DNA from: a virus
Direction: 5' to 3' (one strand)
IMG/VR virus record: IMGVR_UViG_3300030202_003733
Span: 1 to 47,190 of that record
Length of the DNA stretch: 47,190 bases
In this document: one piece after another, positions 8,428 to 15,666 of the stretch
How the letters are laid out: the number at the start of each line of letters is the position of its first letter
Position numbering within the stretch: position 1 is the first letter of the stretch
Made by a program: the position numbers and the translations under genes
Notes under the pieces: generated by a model
What the model saw: the letters and a program-made list of their open reading frames with translations, nothing else
What the model was told of the DNA's origin: nothing
Databases searched by the model: none

Positions 8428-8842
8428 TAACTTTTTTATGTACCGCCTCTTTTTTCATTTTAACATATATCCAAGACCAGAGAACAAAGTATACAAATGT
8501 GACTGTCAGGTTTTTAACGATGACCATCTCAAAGACTAGCTCAGGGTCAGATAGGAGATCCACACAGTAGCGCATGGTAGAAAACACATGCAACATTAAG
8601 TATGTTGCAACAAAGCGAACACACCACTCTATTTTGTTCAGTGTAAGCAGCGTCCCTAGACTAACAAATAGATATACCATATATAAATAGTAAGTCTCAG
8701 GCTGCCCTAGTTCAGTCCAGAAAGAAAGCTTGGTCCAAAGCACTTGGTTATTACAAAGATCGCTCACACTCCAAAAGAATAACAAGGGGTGGTAATCGTA
8801 ATAAATGAGTATATCTTTGTACTTTGCTAATAATTTGCTCAC
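8420..8842 (-). CDS. Multi-pass membrane protein, unknown
   Basis: The product is 140 aa with a GTG start at 8842 (no clear Shine-Dalgarno, so the start is provisional). Four hydrophobic stretches can be seen: HPLLFFWSVSDL, TYYLYMVYLFVSLGTLL, FVATYLMLHVFS and VTFVYFVLWSWIYV, ending in a Lys-rich tail, which predicts an inner-membrane protein. It could be a holin, but the sequence does not decide this. Confidence 0.7.
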   Translation of the reverse strand: MSKLLAKYKDILIYYDYHPLLFFWSVSDLCNNQVLWTKLSFWTELGQPETYYLYMVYLFVSLGTLLTLNKIEWCVRFVATYLMLHVFSTMRYCVDLLSDPELVFEMVIVKNLTVTFVYFVLWSWIYVKMKKEAVHKKVNG

Positions 8843-8874
8843 AGGTGGGTAAGTAGTTAGCTAAAAGCGCAGCT

Positions 8875-9207
8875 TCAAAAATATTTTTCCGCTAATCCTT
8901 CCGAAAGTAGAAGTTGGTTTATGTTTTTTTCGTCGATGTAAATCGTACCTATGCAACGACCATATTTACCCACACCATGGGATACCAACACAAATTCGCC
9001 TTCTGTTGCCCCTAGAAGGCTTTCAAGGCGTTGCTTGGTTGCAAGACCCCTAGACTTCTCTTCCAAGTCCTTGGTGCGTGTCTCAGGGGCATCTATGCCC
9101 TCCAATCGAATACGCTTCTTAACCCACACATCAAACCCCAAGTCAACCAAGGCATCAACGGTATCACCATCGACTACTCTGTCTAGCTTTGCTTTATACT
9201 CATACAT
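8875..9207 (-). CDS. Thermonuclease (SNase) family nuclease
   Basis: The 110-aa protein carries the micrococcal-nuclease signatures in order: VVDGDT (11-16), KKRIRLEGIDAPETR (31-44, catalytic Arg and acidic residues) and GVGKYGRCIG with a catalytic-type Arg near residue 85. SNase enzymes cut DNA or RNA with Ca2+. Family members are usually 120-180 aa, so this is a minimal core. No signal peptide is evident, so it is predicted cytoplasmic. Four bases separate it from the upstream 9211 gene, and it is likely cotranscribed with the membrane-protein genes around it. Confidence 0.92.
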   Translation of the reverse strand: MYEYKAKLDRVVDGDTVDALVDLGFDVWVKKRIRLEGIDAPETRTKDLEEKSRGLATKQRLESLLGATEGEFVLVSHGVGKYGRCIGTIYIDEKNINQLLLSEGLAEKYF

Positions 9208-9210
9208 ACT

Positions 9211-9489
9211 TTATTTATCACCCTTCATACGAAGCAGACGGTCCTCTGCATACTTCTCTCTAACCATGGCAAGACCGCCCTCAATCTTTTCGATTGCTTT
9301 TTGAAGCATATGCCTTTGCTCACGCATAGCTTCAACAATATTTTCCTGATGGTATTGAATACGTTCTTGAGCAATCCGCTCATCTTCCTTTTGATCTCTA
9401 CGCTGCTGCCAATTCATAAAAAGAAGGGACGCAGTCCATAAACCAAGCGGCCCGTACTGCGCTAGGCCCTCTATAAGTGTCGTTTCCAT
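9211..9489 (-). CDS. Small one-TM protein resembling BhlA/UviB holin-like proteins
   Basis: The 92-aa product has a strong AGGAGG site before the ATG. A membrane segment (GPLGLWTASLLFMNW, about 13-27) is followed by a long charged helix rich in Gln/Glu/Arg. The layout (short exposed N-terminus with QYGPLG, one helix, coiled coil) resembles BhlA/UviB-type holin-like proteins; this assignment is moderate. It lies between the SNase gene and a micro-lipoprotein gene, which would suit a lysis or envelope cassette. Confidence 0.78.
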   Translation of the reverse strand: METTLIEGLAQYGPLGLWTASLLFMNWQQRRDQKEDERIAQERIQYHQENIVEAMREQRHMLQKAIEKIEGGLAMVREKYAEDRLLRMKGDK

Positions 9490-9520
9490 ACATAAGACCT
9501 CCTATATAACTAAATAGTTT

Positions 9521-9664
9521 TTACCCTGCTGTATCGCCAAGAAAACCGGAGTCCGGAGATTGATCGACGGGAATCGTCGAAGCCGAATTCTCCAAGTCTA
9601 CGGTTAGTGCCGGCGAATTGATACAGGCAGATAAAACAAGTAGTAGAACTAAGGAGTATTGCAT
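9521..9664 (-). CDS. 47-aa micro-lipoprotein (o-spanin-like size)
   Basis: A reading frame of 47 codons starts at ATG 9664, five bases after the stop of the upstream gene. The N-terminus MQYSLVLLLVLSAC is a textbook lipoprotein signal with lipobox LSAC (Cys14), followed by a short Ser/Pro/Asp-rich tail ending GDTAG. Size and design match o-spanins (Rz1-like), but it is not embedded in an i-spanin gene, so that role is an inference. Confidence 0.7.
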   Translation of the reverse strand: MQYSLVLLLVLSACINSPALTVDLENSASTIPVDQSPDSGFLGDTAG

Positions 9665-9669
9665 TAAAC

Positions 9670-10167
9670 TTATTTCAAGCCCGCGCTTCTGCGATATTCG
9701 TCAGCCGTGGCATCAAGCTGTGGATTTACTCGCACTATATACTGAACTTCCACTTTATCTTCGTCCCATACGTATCGTACTTTTCGAAGTTGGTCACTGG
9801 CTGTTCCGGTGGGCCACCCCGCGTCCATCAATTCCCTTCTTAGTTCGGTATGGATAAAGGGCATTGGTGGTGTATTGTGAGGCCAATCCTCAAGTCCAAG
9901 AACTATGGTCTTCCTGGCTTCCCCCACCTTCGTGGCAGGGTCGTAGCTAGCCCCGTCCGGGGGAAGTGGTGGGTCATTCGGTGGAACGGTCTCTGCGGGT
10001 TTTCTTTTTAGTTTACCCACAGCCTGCTTTATACCTTGCCCAACTTTCTGTGAAGTTCTTTTTATGTCTTGGCCAATCTTTTTGAATGGGCCATGCTCAG
10101 TCTCAGATAGTACAGCTTCTATCTCCTCTTTGATAATCTGCTCTAACTCAATTGATGTAAGTATCAT
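9670..10167 (-). CDS. Protein with MILTSIELEQIIKEE leader, unknown
   Basis: The product is 165 aa and is ATGA-coupled to the 10164 gene. The first about 22 residues (MILTSIELEQIIKEEIEAVL) form an amphipathic helix that resembles the start of its upstream partner (MIVTKSDIEKILSEELDKVF). This hints at a second class of N-terminal sorting helices in this genome. A basic stretch and a Pro-rich linker follow, then a C-terminal alpha/beta domain (YVWDEDKVEVQYIVRVNP). Function unknown. Confidence 0.78.
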   Translation of the reverse strand: MILTSIELEQIIKEEIEAVLSETEHGPFKKIGQDIKRTSQKVGQGIKQAVGKLKRKPAETVPPNDPPLPPDGASYDPATKVGEARKTIVLGLEDWPHNTPPMPFIHTELRRELMDAGWPTGTASDQLRKVRYVWDEDKVEVQYIVRVNPQLDATADEYRRSAGLK

Positions 10168-11378
10168 AATTTTTGTCCTTGTAAAAGTGGGTATAGATCA
10201 CGTTCGATGAGTGCTATTTGTTCTCGTTCCAAAAGTCTCTTCAAGGGGAGCTTCTGAAACTGCACCAATAAGTAGTGGCCAAGTTCAGCCACGCCGTAAG
10301 TTTGGCCACTAAACCTTATGGTGGTGACACCACGCTCTAAAGCCCTCAGGAGTATAATAGCGCCTTTTGCTGGCACGTCCACACCTGGGAGTACAGACGC
10401 CGCGTTTAGAACTGCCTCCAACGGTTTACGCCGCTCTGTAGAGATGGCAGCATTGACCAGATCAAACGGCTCACCAATTCCAGGCGCAAACCCAAGCACA
10501 CCAAGACTAAATTGCAGGGCATCCAAAGCACCTTCAGACCACGGGGTATGCCGTTTGGAAGAACGTTGACCCAATCTTCCCAAATCATCAACTTCATTTA
10601 CGGGTGCTTTCATTGGCACATTCTTATTCAAGCCTGGATATCTCTTCCCGCTCGCGATTTTTTCTAGTTCTGGTGGAAGTCCGCCATAAGCAACACGCAT
10701 CAGCGAGAAAGCAAACGAGTTGCTGTTCATGGCTGGACCATATGCTGTGGTTGGACCATACGGTACGTTGTTCTGGTAGCTACCGAACACTGCCCGCAAC
10801 CTTTCATGGAATTGTTGTCCTGTCATGCCCCCTGGTGGCTTTATTAAAACTCTTACGTCTGCGGTGCTGGGGTTATCCTTGCGCCAATTGACAATTTTCT
10901 CTAAGTTTTTCCAAGTTGTATCCTCAAGTGCTTGCTTCACTTGTGCATAAGCTTCCTTGGTGCCAATTCTTTTTGCGTTCTCTGTTGCTTTTTCCCAAAC
11001 CTCGTCTGCTTCTTCATCTCTCCCAAAGTCTAATAAGCCAAAGCTCATGCCTCTGGGTGAGGCCATGCCTGCCCTAGCAAGATCTTTCCAATCTATGCGA
11101 AGTATTTTGTCTATTGCAACAGCCCCTGCTGTCTTGCCGCTGAGGTTTGTGACACCATCCGGCCCAAGAAGCATAACCCAAGCGTGATGCACTGGTGACC
11201 AATCCGGTCCCAATGCTCTAGACGCAAAGTAGACCTTGTAGTTCTCATCGTATTCTGCAAAGTCTGATCTTTGACCTCTGGTTGTGCTTTGCTCGTTTAG
11301 TATTTTTCTTTTTTCTTCAAATACTTTGTCAAGCTCTTCACTAAGAATTTTTTCAATATCACTTTTCGTAACGATCAT
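10164..11378 (-). CDS. Large protein with permuted-papain-like and pretoxin-like segments
   Basis: The product is 404 aa. After an N-terminal helix (MIVTKSDIEKILSEELDKVF, with ILNEQ shortly after) come an HHAWVMLL segment (about 64) and later GPAMNSNSFAFSLM (about 212-225). The H...GPxxNSNxF order recalls circularly permuted NlpC/P60-like folds and DUF3750-type GPNSNTF proteins. A serine sits where the nucleophilic Cys of true peptidases would be. About residues 295-345, FAPGIGEPFDLVNAA...LEAVLNAASVLPG resembles the hydrophobic pretoxin segments of polymorphic toxins. All three comparisons are inferences from motifs. A TTGAGA-N17-TAATTA promoter may precede it. Packaging or delivery of this protein is possible. 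Confidence 0.78.
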   Translation of the reverse strand: MIVTKSDIEKILSEELDKVFEEKRKILNEQSTTRGQRSDFAEYDENYKVYFASRALGPDWSPVHHAWVMLLGPDGVTNLSGKTAGAVAIDKILRIDWKDLARAGMASPRGMSFGLLDFGRDEEADEVWEKATENAKRIGTKEAYAQVKQALEDTTWKNLEKIVNWRKDNPSTADVRVLIKPPGGMTGQQFHERLRAVFGSYQNNVPYGPTTAYGPAMNSNSFAFSLMRVAYGGLPPELEKIASGKRYPGLNKNVPMKAPVNEVDDLGRLGQRSSKRHTPWSEGALDALQFSLGVLGFAPGIGEPFDLVNAAISTERRKPLEAVLNAASVLPGVDVPAKGAIILLRALERGVTTIRFSGQTYGVAELGHYLLVQFQKLPLKRLLEREQIALIERDLYPLLQGQKL

Positions 11379-11414
11379 GCTTTAATTAGTTTTTATATTT
11401 GCAAATCTCAAAAT

Positions 11415-11495
11415 TTACTTTGGTGGTTTTTTGCCTTTCCATTTGTCAAGCATGTTTAATATTTTATTGCCTATCTTTTGTAACACCTTACGCAT
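11415..11495 (-). CDS. 26-aa basic amphipathic peptide
   Basis: ATG 11495 follows GGAGTGAG at suitable spacing. The product is MRKVLQKIGNKILNMLDKWK plus a KKPPK-type tail: strongly cationic, with leucine and isoleucine spaced as on one helix face. It resembles membrane-active or nucleic-acid-binding micropeptides. With so few residues, coding status rests on the ribosome site and composition only. Confidence 0.45.
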   Translation of the reverse strand: MRKVLQKIGNKILNMLDKWKGKKPPK

Positions 11496-12011
11496 ATTCT
11501 CACTCCTTTAATCTAGAAAATTTTTACCGCCGTTTTTTCTTGCCGAGACCAGTGAAACCTCCATTTTGTTTAATATCGCCCAGGGGGAGATAGAACTCAC
11601 TTGGGGTAGTGGGGGGTAGTATACTCTCGTGGGGTTAGTAAGAGCAACATACGCATTTCTAAATCTCCAAATTTTTTATGCGTACCGCTCGTGTACCAGG
11701 GGCTGGGCGCGGGTAGCGGGCTAGGGTAGCACTCACATTCCGGGGGGAGGGGGTAGTAGCTCCTCCCACTAACATTATAACACACTTGCCCTAGTAAGGC
11801 AAGCACAAACTTGTCAAGCTAAAATAAAACGTATGTCAACTCCCCCTAGTAGCTATTGACAAAGGGGGAGTAAGGGGATAGTGAGCTGATCTGCTCCTAC
11901 CCTCCTCTCGCACCCCATCTCTACCCCATAGAAAACAATAAACTTTTTCTTGTTGCGGAGTGAAGGGGACCACTAGGGTCCACCCTCCCCCACTTCCTCC
12001 CACTTCTCCCC
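11496..12011 (-). other. G/C-run-rich non-coding stretch with GGGGTAGT repeats
   Basis: No convincing gene lies in these about 515 bases. On the plus strand GGGGTAG(T) and related runs recur (near 11601, 11609, 11630, 11717, 11750), with CTAG tetranucleotides and C-runs on the other side (near 11840 and 11995). Short inverted repeats include CTTGCC...GGCAAG (about 11788-11805) and GGACCACTAGGGTCC (about 11968). Possible uses are an origin, a packaging or recombination site, or a long regulatory region separating the structural-type genes from the early array. Two short frames (11597-11806, 11836-12048) cross it but lack ribosome sites and credible composition. Confidence 0.45.
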
Positions 12012-12206
12012 CTAGAGGAAAAGATTCTTGTTGTGGCTTACGAGCCATGTACCGTTACGCCCCTTCATGGCACGAAAGATACTCTCTCCCGTGCGTGGGA
12101 TGGTGACCAGTACGGTCGTGCGCTCACGCTCTACTGGGAGTCCAGCCGAGCGAAGTGCTTTGACCATAGCGTTGAGGTTCGTGCTGTCCGCGATGAATGA
12201 AACCAT
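12012..12206 (-). CDS. Small early-type protein, unknown (64 aa)
   Basis: The start is set at ATG 12206 because GGGAGAGACAAC precedes it, with an array promoter (TTGCAT at 12253-12258) upstream; the longer frame to 12311 would run through that promoter. The protein has an alpha/beta look: an N-terminal helix (LNAMVKALRSAGL), a strand (TTVLVTIPR), then a basic stretch. Last gene of the leftward array. Function unknown. Confidence 0.75.
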   Translation of the reverse strand: MVSFIADSTNLNAMVKALRSAGLPVERERTTVLVTIPRTGESIFRAMKGRNGTWLVSHNKNLFL

Positions 12207-12268
12207 GTTGTCTCTCCCTTGTTGCATATATCTATTAACCGTTTGAGTAGAAGATGCAAGTTTTATTT

Positions 12269-13105
12269 TTATGACCTCGGTTGTACTTCTACTGCATCTG
12301 CACTTAGCCACTCAACATCTTTCCAACCTCCACGAGTAGGCTCCTCCCCAAACCCGATACCGATGCGTCCTTCCTTCGCCCAGAATATTTTTCCTACCTC
12401 TCCGGTGCGCTCTCCTTCGAGGACACAAACAAGTTCTCCCTTCTGCGGTAGCGCCTTGGTGCGCTCGACTCGCTCGTCGCACAGGGCGTTCATGTAGTCA
12501 ACCCACGTCATGCCCTCTGGCTTGTTGGCTACTGCCTCAACGTTACGCAGGTACGTCCAGTGCTTGTTGCCCTCGTCGTCACGGATGCCGATGCGGGTTC
12601 CGTACTGTCCCTCGCGCTCCCAGAAAAGAATACCTTCTGTACCCACAGCAACCTTACGTCCCCGTGCGACCACGACGCGGGAGTTCGTGTGAACCGTCTT
12701 GCACCAGCGCTCTGCGTCCTCCTCAGCGCGTTGTGCTGCCCTCTCTGCGTTCTCCTGCTCAATGACCGCAAGTTCGGCCAGAGCGCCCTCCTCGCCACCC
12801 TCACGGAAGGCAAGCACCGTGCGGCTACCACCCTTGGTGAACCACTCGACCTCAACCAGCACTTCCTCGCTGGCGTCCACGACAACCTTCTTGGAGCGGT
12901 TCGGGTCTTCGGAGTGACCTACCTCAATCTCGCAGATGGTCGCGCTCTCACGGTCCCAGACGTTGGTGTACCACTGTGTCCCCCAGACGGAGAAGAACAC
13001 GCGGATGGCGCGAGAAGCCTGTGGGCGTCCGTTGCCCATGCCAAGCACCGCGTCCTGAAAGTCTGCAACCGTCTCGCCCGCTTCGTTCGTATAGATGATA
13101 GCCAT
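12269..13105 (-). CDS. Protein with two KOW/SH3-like segments, GC-rich gene
   Basis: The 278-aa protein has two related beta-barrel segments in its C-terminal half: GRKVAVGTEGILFWEREGQYGTRIGI (about 148-174) and GELVCVLEGERTGEVGKIFWAKEGRIGIGF (about 223-252). Both follow the KOW pattern (polar-hydrophobic strand, G-x-x-G-x-I/V). The N-terminal half has FFSVWGTQWYTNVWDRE and an Ala/Glu-rich helix. Such barrels usually bind RNA, DNA or RNA polymerase. The gene is clearly GC-richer than the flanking AT-rich regions. It has its own promoter (TTGCGT about 13149) and a GGAGGGAAC ribosome site. Confidence 0.8.
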   Translation of the reverse strand: MAIIYTNEAGETVADFQDAVLGMGNGRPQASRAIRVFFSVWGTQWYTNVWDRESATICEIEVGHSEDPNRSKKVVVDASEEVLVEVEWFTKGGSRTVLAFREGGEEGALAELAVIEQENAERAAQRAEEDAERWCKTVHTNSRVVVARGRKVAVGTEGILFWEREGQYGTRIGIRDDEGNKHWTYLRNVEAVANKPEGMTWVDYMNALCDERVERTKALPQKGELVCVLEGERTGEVGKIFWAKEGRIGIGFGEEPTRGGWKDVEWLSADAVEVQPRS

Positions 13106-13144
13106 GTTCCCTCCTGTTGTGTACTACACTTAACCGATTGAGAA

Positions 13145-13173
13145 GAGGACGCAAGTTTATTTTTTGCGTCCTC
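13145..13173 (-). promoter_or_regulatory. Hairpin embedding the -35 box of the 12269-13105 gene
   Basis: The 9-base inverted repeat GAGGACGCA/TGCGTCCTC flanks an A/T-rich spacer, so that on the minus strand the TTGCGT -35 box lies inside the 3' arm. It follows the stop of the upstream basic-protein gene (13181) by a few bases. It may act as an attenuator/terminator for that gene, as an operator for the promoter, or both. Confidence 0.5.
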
Positions 13174-13180
13174 GCTTTCT

Positions 13181-13423
13181 TTACGCTGTGCGCCGCCAGA
13201 CACGGATGCGGGAGTCAGTGCTGCCTGTGTCCGACTCGCGGGAGAGTCGGTCCAACTCCGAGTCCAGTTCACGCATGAGCGCGGCGTGTGCCCTGCGACG
13301 GTCCTCGCGGAAGACTGCACGGAGTGCCCTGTCTTCGATGTTGGATGCGCGGGAGATGCTGCGCCCCTTCGCGTTTGCGCTGCGGTTGGTGCGGGGGTTT
13401 GCGGTGATTCGACGACGTGCCAT
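13181..13423 (-). CDS. Small highly basic protein (80 aa)
   Basis: The sequence is rich in Arg (MARRRITANPRTNRSANAKGR, then DRRRAHAALMRELD) with a helical C-terminal half. CAGAGGTCAAC precedes ATG 13423, and a TTGACA (13476-13481)-N16-TATATT (13454-13459) promoter lies upstream. It probably binds nucleic acid, as many early phage basic proteins do. No family recognised. Confidence 0.75.
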   Translation of the reverse strand: MARRRITANPRTNRSANAKGRSISRASNIEDRALRAVFREDRRRAHAALMRELDSELDRLSRESDTGSTDSRIRVWRRTA

Positions 13424-13477
13424 GTTGACCTCTGCTGTTGTTGTTGTGCTTACAATATAATCGATTGGGTTAGGCTG

Positions 13478-13645
13478 TCAAGTATTTTTTGTTTCTAGTT
13501 CTACAATCCCGTGTGTCTCACAGATGACCTGTGCCTTGGCGTAGCCCGCCTTGGTAGCGATAGCCCATGCCAACCCGTAGGGCATACCCTCGCGAGTCGT
13601 CGGTTGTCCCTGTGGGCTATTCCAAGTCTTAATCGTGTACATCAT
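13478..13645 (-). CDS. 55-aa early protein, unknown
   Basis: The frame starts at the double ATG 13645/13642 after GCGGGGGA, downstream of an array promoter (TTGACA about 13691, TATTAG). The protein reads MMYTIKTWNSPQGQPTTREG..., with a helical AWAIATKAGYAKAQVI core. Its TGA stop (13478-13480) lies inside the TTGACA -35 box of the next gene. Function unknown. Confidence 0.68.
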   Translation of the reverse strand: MMYTIKTWNSPQGQPTTREGMPYGLAWAIATKAGYAKAQVICETHGIVELETKNT

Positions 13646-13680
13646 TCCCCCGCTGTTGTGTGATAACTAATAACAAGCCC

Positions 13681-13902
13681 TCAGTCGCCTGTCAACCCAT
13701 CCTCGGTAAGAGTGATGCGACCGTGCTGGCTAACCGTGTGCCCACAGTCCTCACACTTGCTAGCTGCAACGAGCACCGCATCACCCGATGGCCCGCAGCA
13801 GTCATACTTCCGAGCAGGAGCGCCGCGTCTCCCACCGCTGGTGTTGACATTTTGAAGCGCCACGCCTTTCCCCATGTACCCACCGCACTCTCGACACTCC
13901 AT
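13681..13902 (-). CDS. Zinc-ribbon protein (73 aa)
   Basis: The start at ATG 13902 follows AAGGAGAAAAGAAC and a TTGCAC promoter. Cysteine pairs CRECGG (3-6) and CEDCGH (50-53) with a CC in between suggest a zinc ribbon. The longer frame to 14040 would cross the promoter and is not used. Function unknown. Confidence 0.72.
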   Translation of the reverse strand: MECRECGGYMGKGVALQNVNTSGGRRGAPARKYDCCGPSGDAVLVAASKCEDCGHTVSQHGRITLTEDGLTGD

Positions 13903-13957
13903 GTTCTTTTCTCCTTGTGTGTTCCTCTTAACTGGTCTGGGAACAGGTGCAAGTTTT

Positions 13958-14293
13958 TTATTCGTTGTTGATAAGTCTTCGTTCCAGATAACCAGTCTCG
14001 TTGGTTTCGTAATCCTCGGAGACACGGCAGGTGATACCAACTCTCTTTTGCTCGTACTGCCCCTGAGCAGACAAAGTTTTCTGCATCTCCTCTACCACTT
14101 TCTTGGCGCTGCGTAGGCTAGGCACCACTGGATTGCAGTTCATGTCATGCGCCAAGGGTGCCAACTTGTGCATCTCTCTCCATATCTTAATAGCGCTAAT
14201 CTTGTGGCGGGTGCAGCGCCACATGGTGTCTGTGAACGGGTAGTAAGTAAGGTCTTCTGGGCGGGGTTTAATATCGATGACTGTGATGTCCAT
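13958..14293 (-). CDS. Early protein, unknown (111 aa)
   Basis: ATG 14293 follows GTAGGAGGTAGC and an array promoter (TTGCAC about 14334-14339, TTAATAG). The product contains MDITVIDIKPRPEDLTYYPF, a central Lys/Met-rich helix and a polar C-terminus with CRVSEDYETNETGYLE. Nothing recognisable. Confidence 0.72.
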   Translation of the reverse strand: MDITVIDIKPRPEDLTYYPFTDTMWRCTRHKISAIKIWREMHKLAPLAHDMNCNPVVPSLRSAKKVVEEMQKTLSAQGQYEQKRVGITCRVSEDYETNETGYLERRLINNE

Positions 14294-14348
14294 GCTACCT
14301 CCTACAAACATCTATTAACCGTTCCACGTCAGTGTGCAAGTTTTTTAT

Positions 14349-14855
14349 TTACTCCCTCCGCAAAGTAATCTTACCACCACAGCCCTTATGAGTAAAGGTA
14401 ACTCCTCGCTGCTTATAGCCTCGCGGCATGCGTGCGCGATGCCCAAGGTTCCCGCAGACCTGACAATGCACCGCGATGGTCCTTTTCTGGCGGACTGCCG
14501 ACACATCATAGCTGTGGCACCGATGGTTTTTCTTCACGCCTGTGATGCGCGTCATTATTTCTTGAAACCTTCGCGTGTGTCCACGCTCATTGTACTTATG
14601 CACAAGATACGCATGAGTCATCTCATGAACCAAAGTGTTCTCAATCTTGTCGATTGGGTAGCCCAAGCTACTGAACAACTTATCAGAGAGGGAGATTTCC
14701 GTAGGCTCAAGCTCTTCACCGTTCCGAGAATATCTGCAATACCCAGAAGTTGTGGTGAGCCTGCGGTTCCACCTTAGCTTAATCGCTGGGACTTCGCAGT
14801 TGAAGTGTTCGATGTTGAGTTTCACAAACATGCGGTGTAGGTTTGGTTGTTCCAT
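14349..14855 (-). CDS. SprT-like zinc metalloprotease
   Basis: The 168-aa protein from ATG 14855 has the SprT/WSS1 layout: an N-terminal strand-helix region (AIKLRWNRRLTTTSGYCRYS), the HExxH zinc site VHEMTHAYLV (HEMTH 77-81) with a downstream GHTRRFQEIM, and a C-terminal zinc ribbon (CQVCG... and CGGKI). Eukaryotic SPRTN removes DNA-protein crosslinks; bacterial and phage roles are less clear. A role in stripping host proteins from DNA or repair is an inference. Promoter TTGCTC and the array leader precede it. Confidence 0.9.
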   Translation of the reverse strand: MEQPNLHRMFVKLNIEHFNCEVPAIKLRWNRRLTTTSGYCRYSRNGEELEPTEISLSDKLFSSLGYPIDKIENTLVHEMTHAYLVHKYNERGHTRRFQEIMTRITGVKKNHRCHSYDVSAVRQKRTIAVHCQVCGNLGHRARMPRGYKQRGVTFTHKGCGGKITLRRE

Positions 14856-14914
14856 GCTGCTCTCCTGTGTTGTGAATACCACTTAACTGATTGGGTCGAA
14901 GGAGCAAGTTTTTT

Positions 14915-15346
14915 TTAGGTGAAAGCGTGAGCGGGGATAACTACCTCCTCCCCAGAACCAGTATCGGCAGTATCCAGTTCATACCCCGCTGCCATCAACT
15001 CTGCGGTGTGCATTTCGTTGGTAGGGGCGTCGTCAATCGATTCGACCCCATTACACTCACCAGAGATTCGGGGGGTGCCATTAATCGGTGGGTAAACGAT
15101 GCGATTGGTGTCATGAACCTCGACCTCGCTCCCCCTCACCACTCGCTTGTGTACTGCGATGATGTATCTGGTGCAGTCATTAAAGATGTGGTGTTCGTCT
15201 GGGTTGGTGACCCCAATGACCTCTCCCTCGACGTAGTACCACCTATCGCGCTTTCCATCGGGAAAGTCATGCGAGCGCACCACCGTCCCAATAAGTGCCT
15301 TCGCGTTTTTAAGATTGACATAGTGTCGTTCGCCTGCTGTTGCCAT
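14915..15346 (-). CDS. SH3-like early protein, unknown (143 aa)
   Basis: Starts at ATG 15346 after GGGGGATAAC, with promoter TTGACA-N17-TAAAAG. The sequence is beta-rich (ALIGTVVRSHDFPDGKRDRWYYVEGEVIGVTNPDEHH) in the style of small SH3/KOW barrels. The acidic C-terminal tail ends HAFT. Its promoter lies within the 3' part of the 15367 micropeptide gene. Function unknown. Confidence 0.75.
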   Translation of the reverse strand: MATAGERHYVNLKNAKALIGTVVRSHDFPDGKRDRWYYVEGEVIGVTNPDEHHIFNDCTRYIIAVHKRVVRGSEVEVHDTNRIVYPPINGTPRISGECNGVESIDDAPTNEMHTAELMAAGYELDTADTGSGEEVVIPAHAFT

Positions 15347-15366
15347 GTTATCCCCCTGTTGTCTGC

Positions 15367-15507
15367 TTATCTTTTATCAAAGAATCTTGTAACTGTCAAG
15401 AACAAATATTTAAAACCTTCTGTAGTCTCTCGCAACGCTTGTTCGCTCCAAGGTAGCACAGCGATAGCAAGTAGCGAAAGAGCGGAAACGGCAACCAACT
15501 CAAACAC
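15367..15507 (-). CDS. 46-aa membrane micropeptide, GTG start
   Basis: GTG 15507 overlaps the stop of the 15500-15640 gene and follows GAGGAAGG at five bases, so translational coupling is likely. The N-terminus is strongly hydrophobic (LVAVSALSLLAIAVLPW) and predicts one membrane helix, followed by a mixed amphipathic tail. The 3' part of the gene contains the TTGACA promoter of the 15346 gene. Confidence 0.58.
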   Translation of the reverse strand: MFELVAVSALSLLAIAVLPWSEQALRETTEGFKYLFLTVTRFFDKR

Positions 15508-15640
15508 GGACCCTTCCTCGGCATGCTTTCTTGCTCGCCTGCTTCCTGCGGTCAGGATGACGACCCGCCTTTGCAGACCGTGCCATCATAGCCAACACCA
15601 GTGGGTTTCGGCGCTTGGGTGCTTTGTTTTTCTTTGCCAT
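15500..15640 (-). CDS. 46-aa very basic protein
   Basis: ATG 15640 follows GAGGGAGAGAAC, with promoter TTGCCA-N17-TAGATT upstream. The sequence begins MAKKNKAPKRRNPLVLAMM and is about one-third Lys/Arg. Likely nucleic-acid binding or ribosome/polymerase directed (inference). Confidence 0.65.
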   Translation of the reverse strand: MAKKNKAPKRRNPLVLAMMARSAKAGRHPDRRKQASKKACRGRVRV

Positions 15641-15666
15641 GTTCTCTCCCTCGTTGTATTTACAAT

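Noticed and set aside
11836-12048. Leftward 70-aa Gly-rich frame
   Set aside because: Overlaps the 12012 gene in another frame and consists of translated G/A-rich repeats.
12560-13141. Rightward frame of 193 aa
   Set aside because: It lies opposite the KOW-like gene in a GC-rich stretch, has no ribosome site and odd composition; a shadow of the minus-strand gene.
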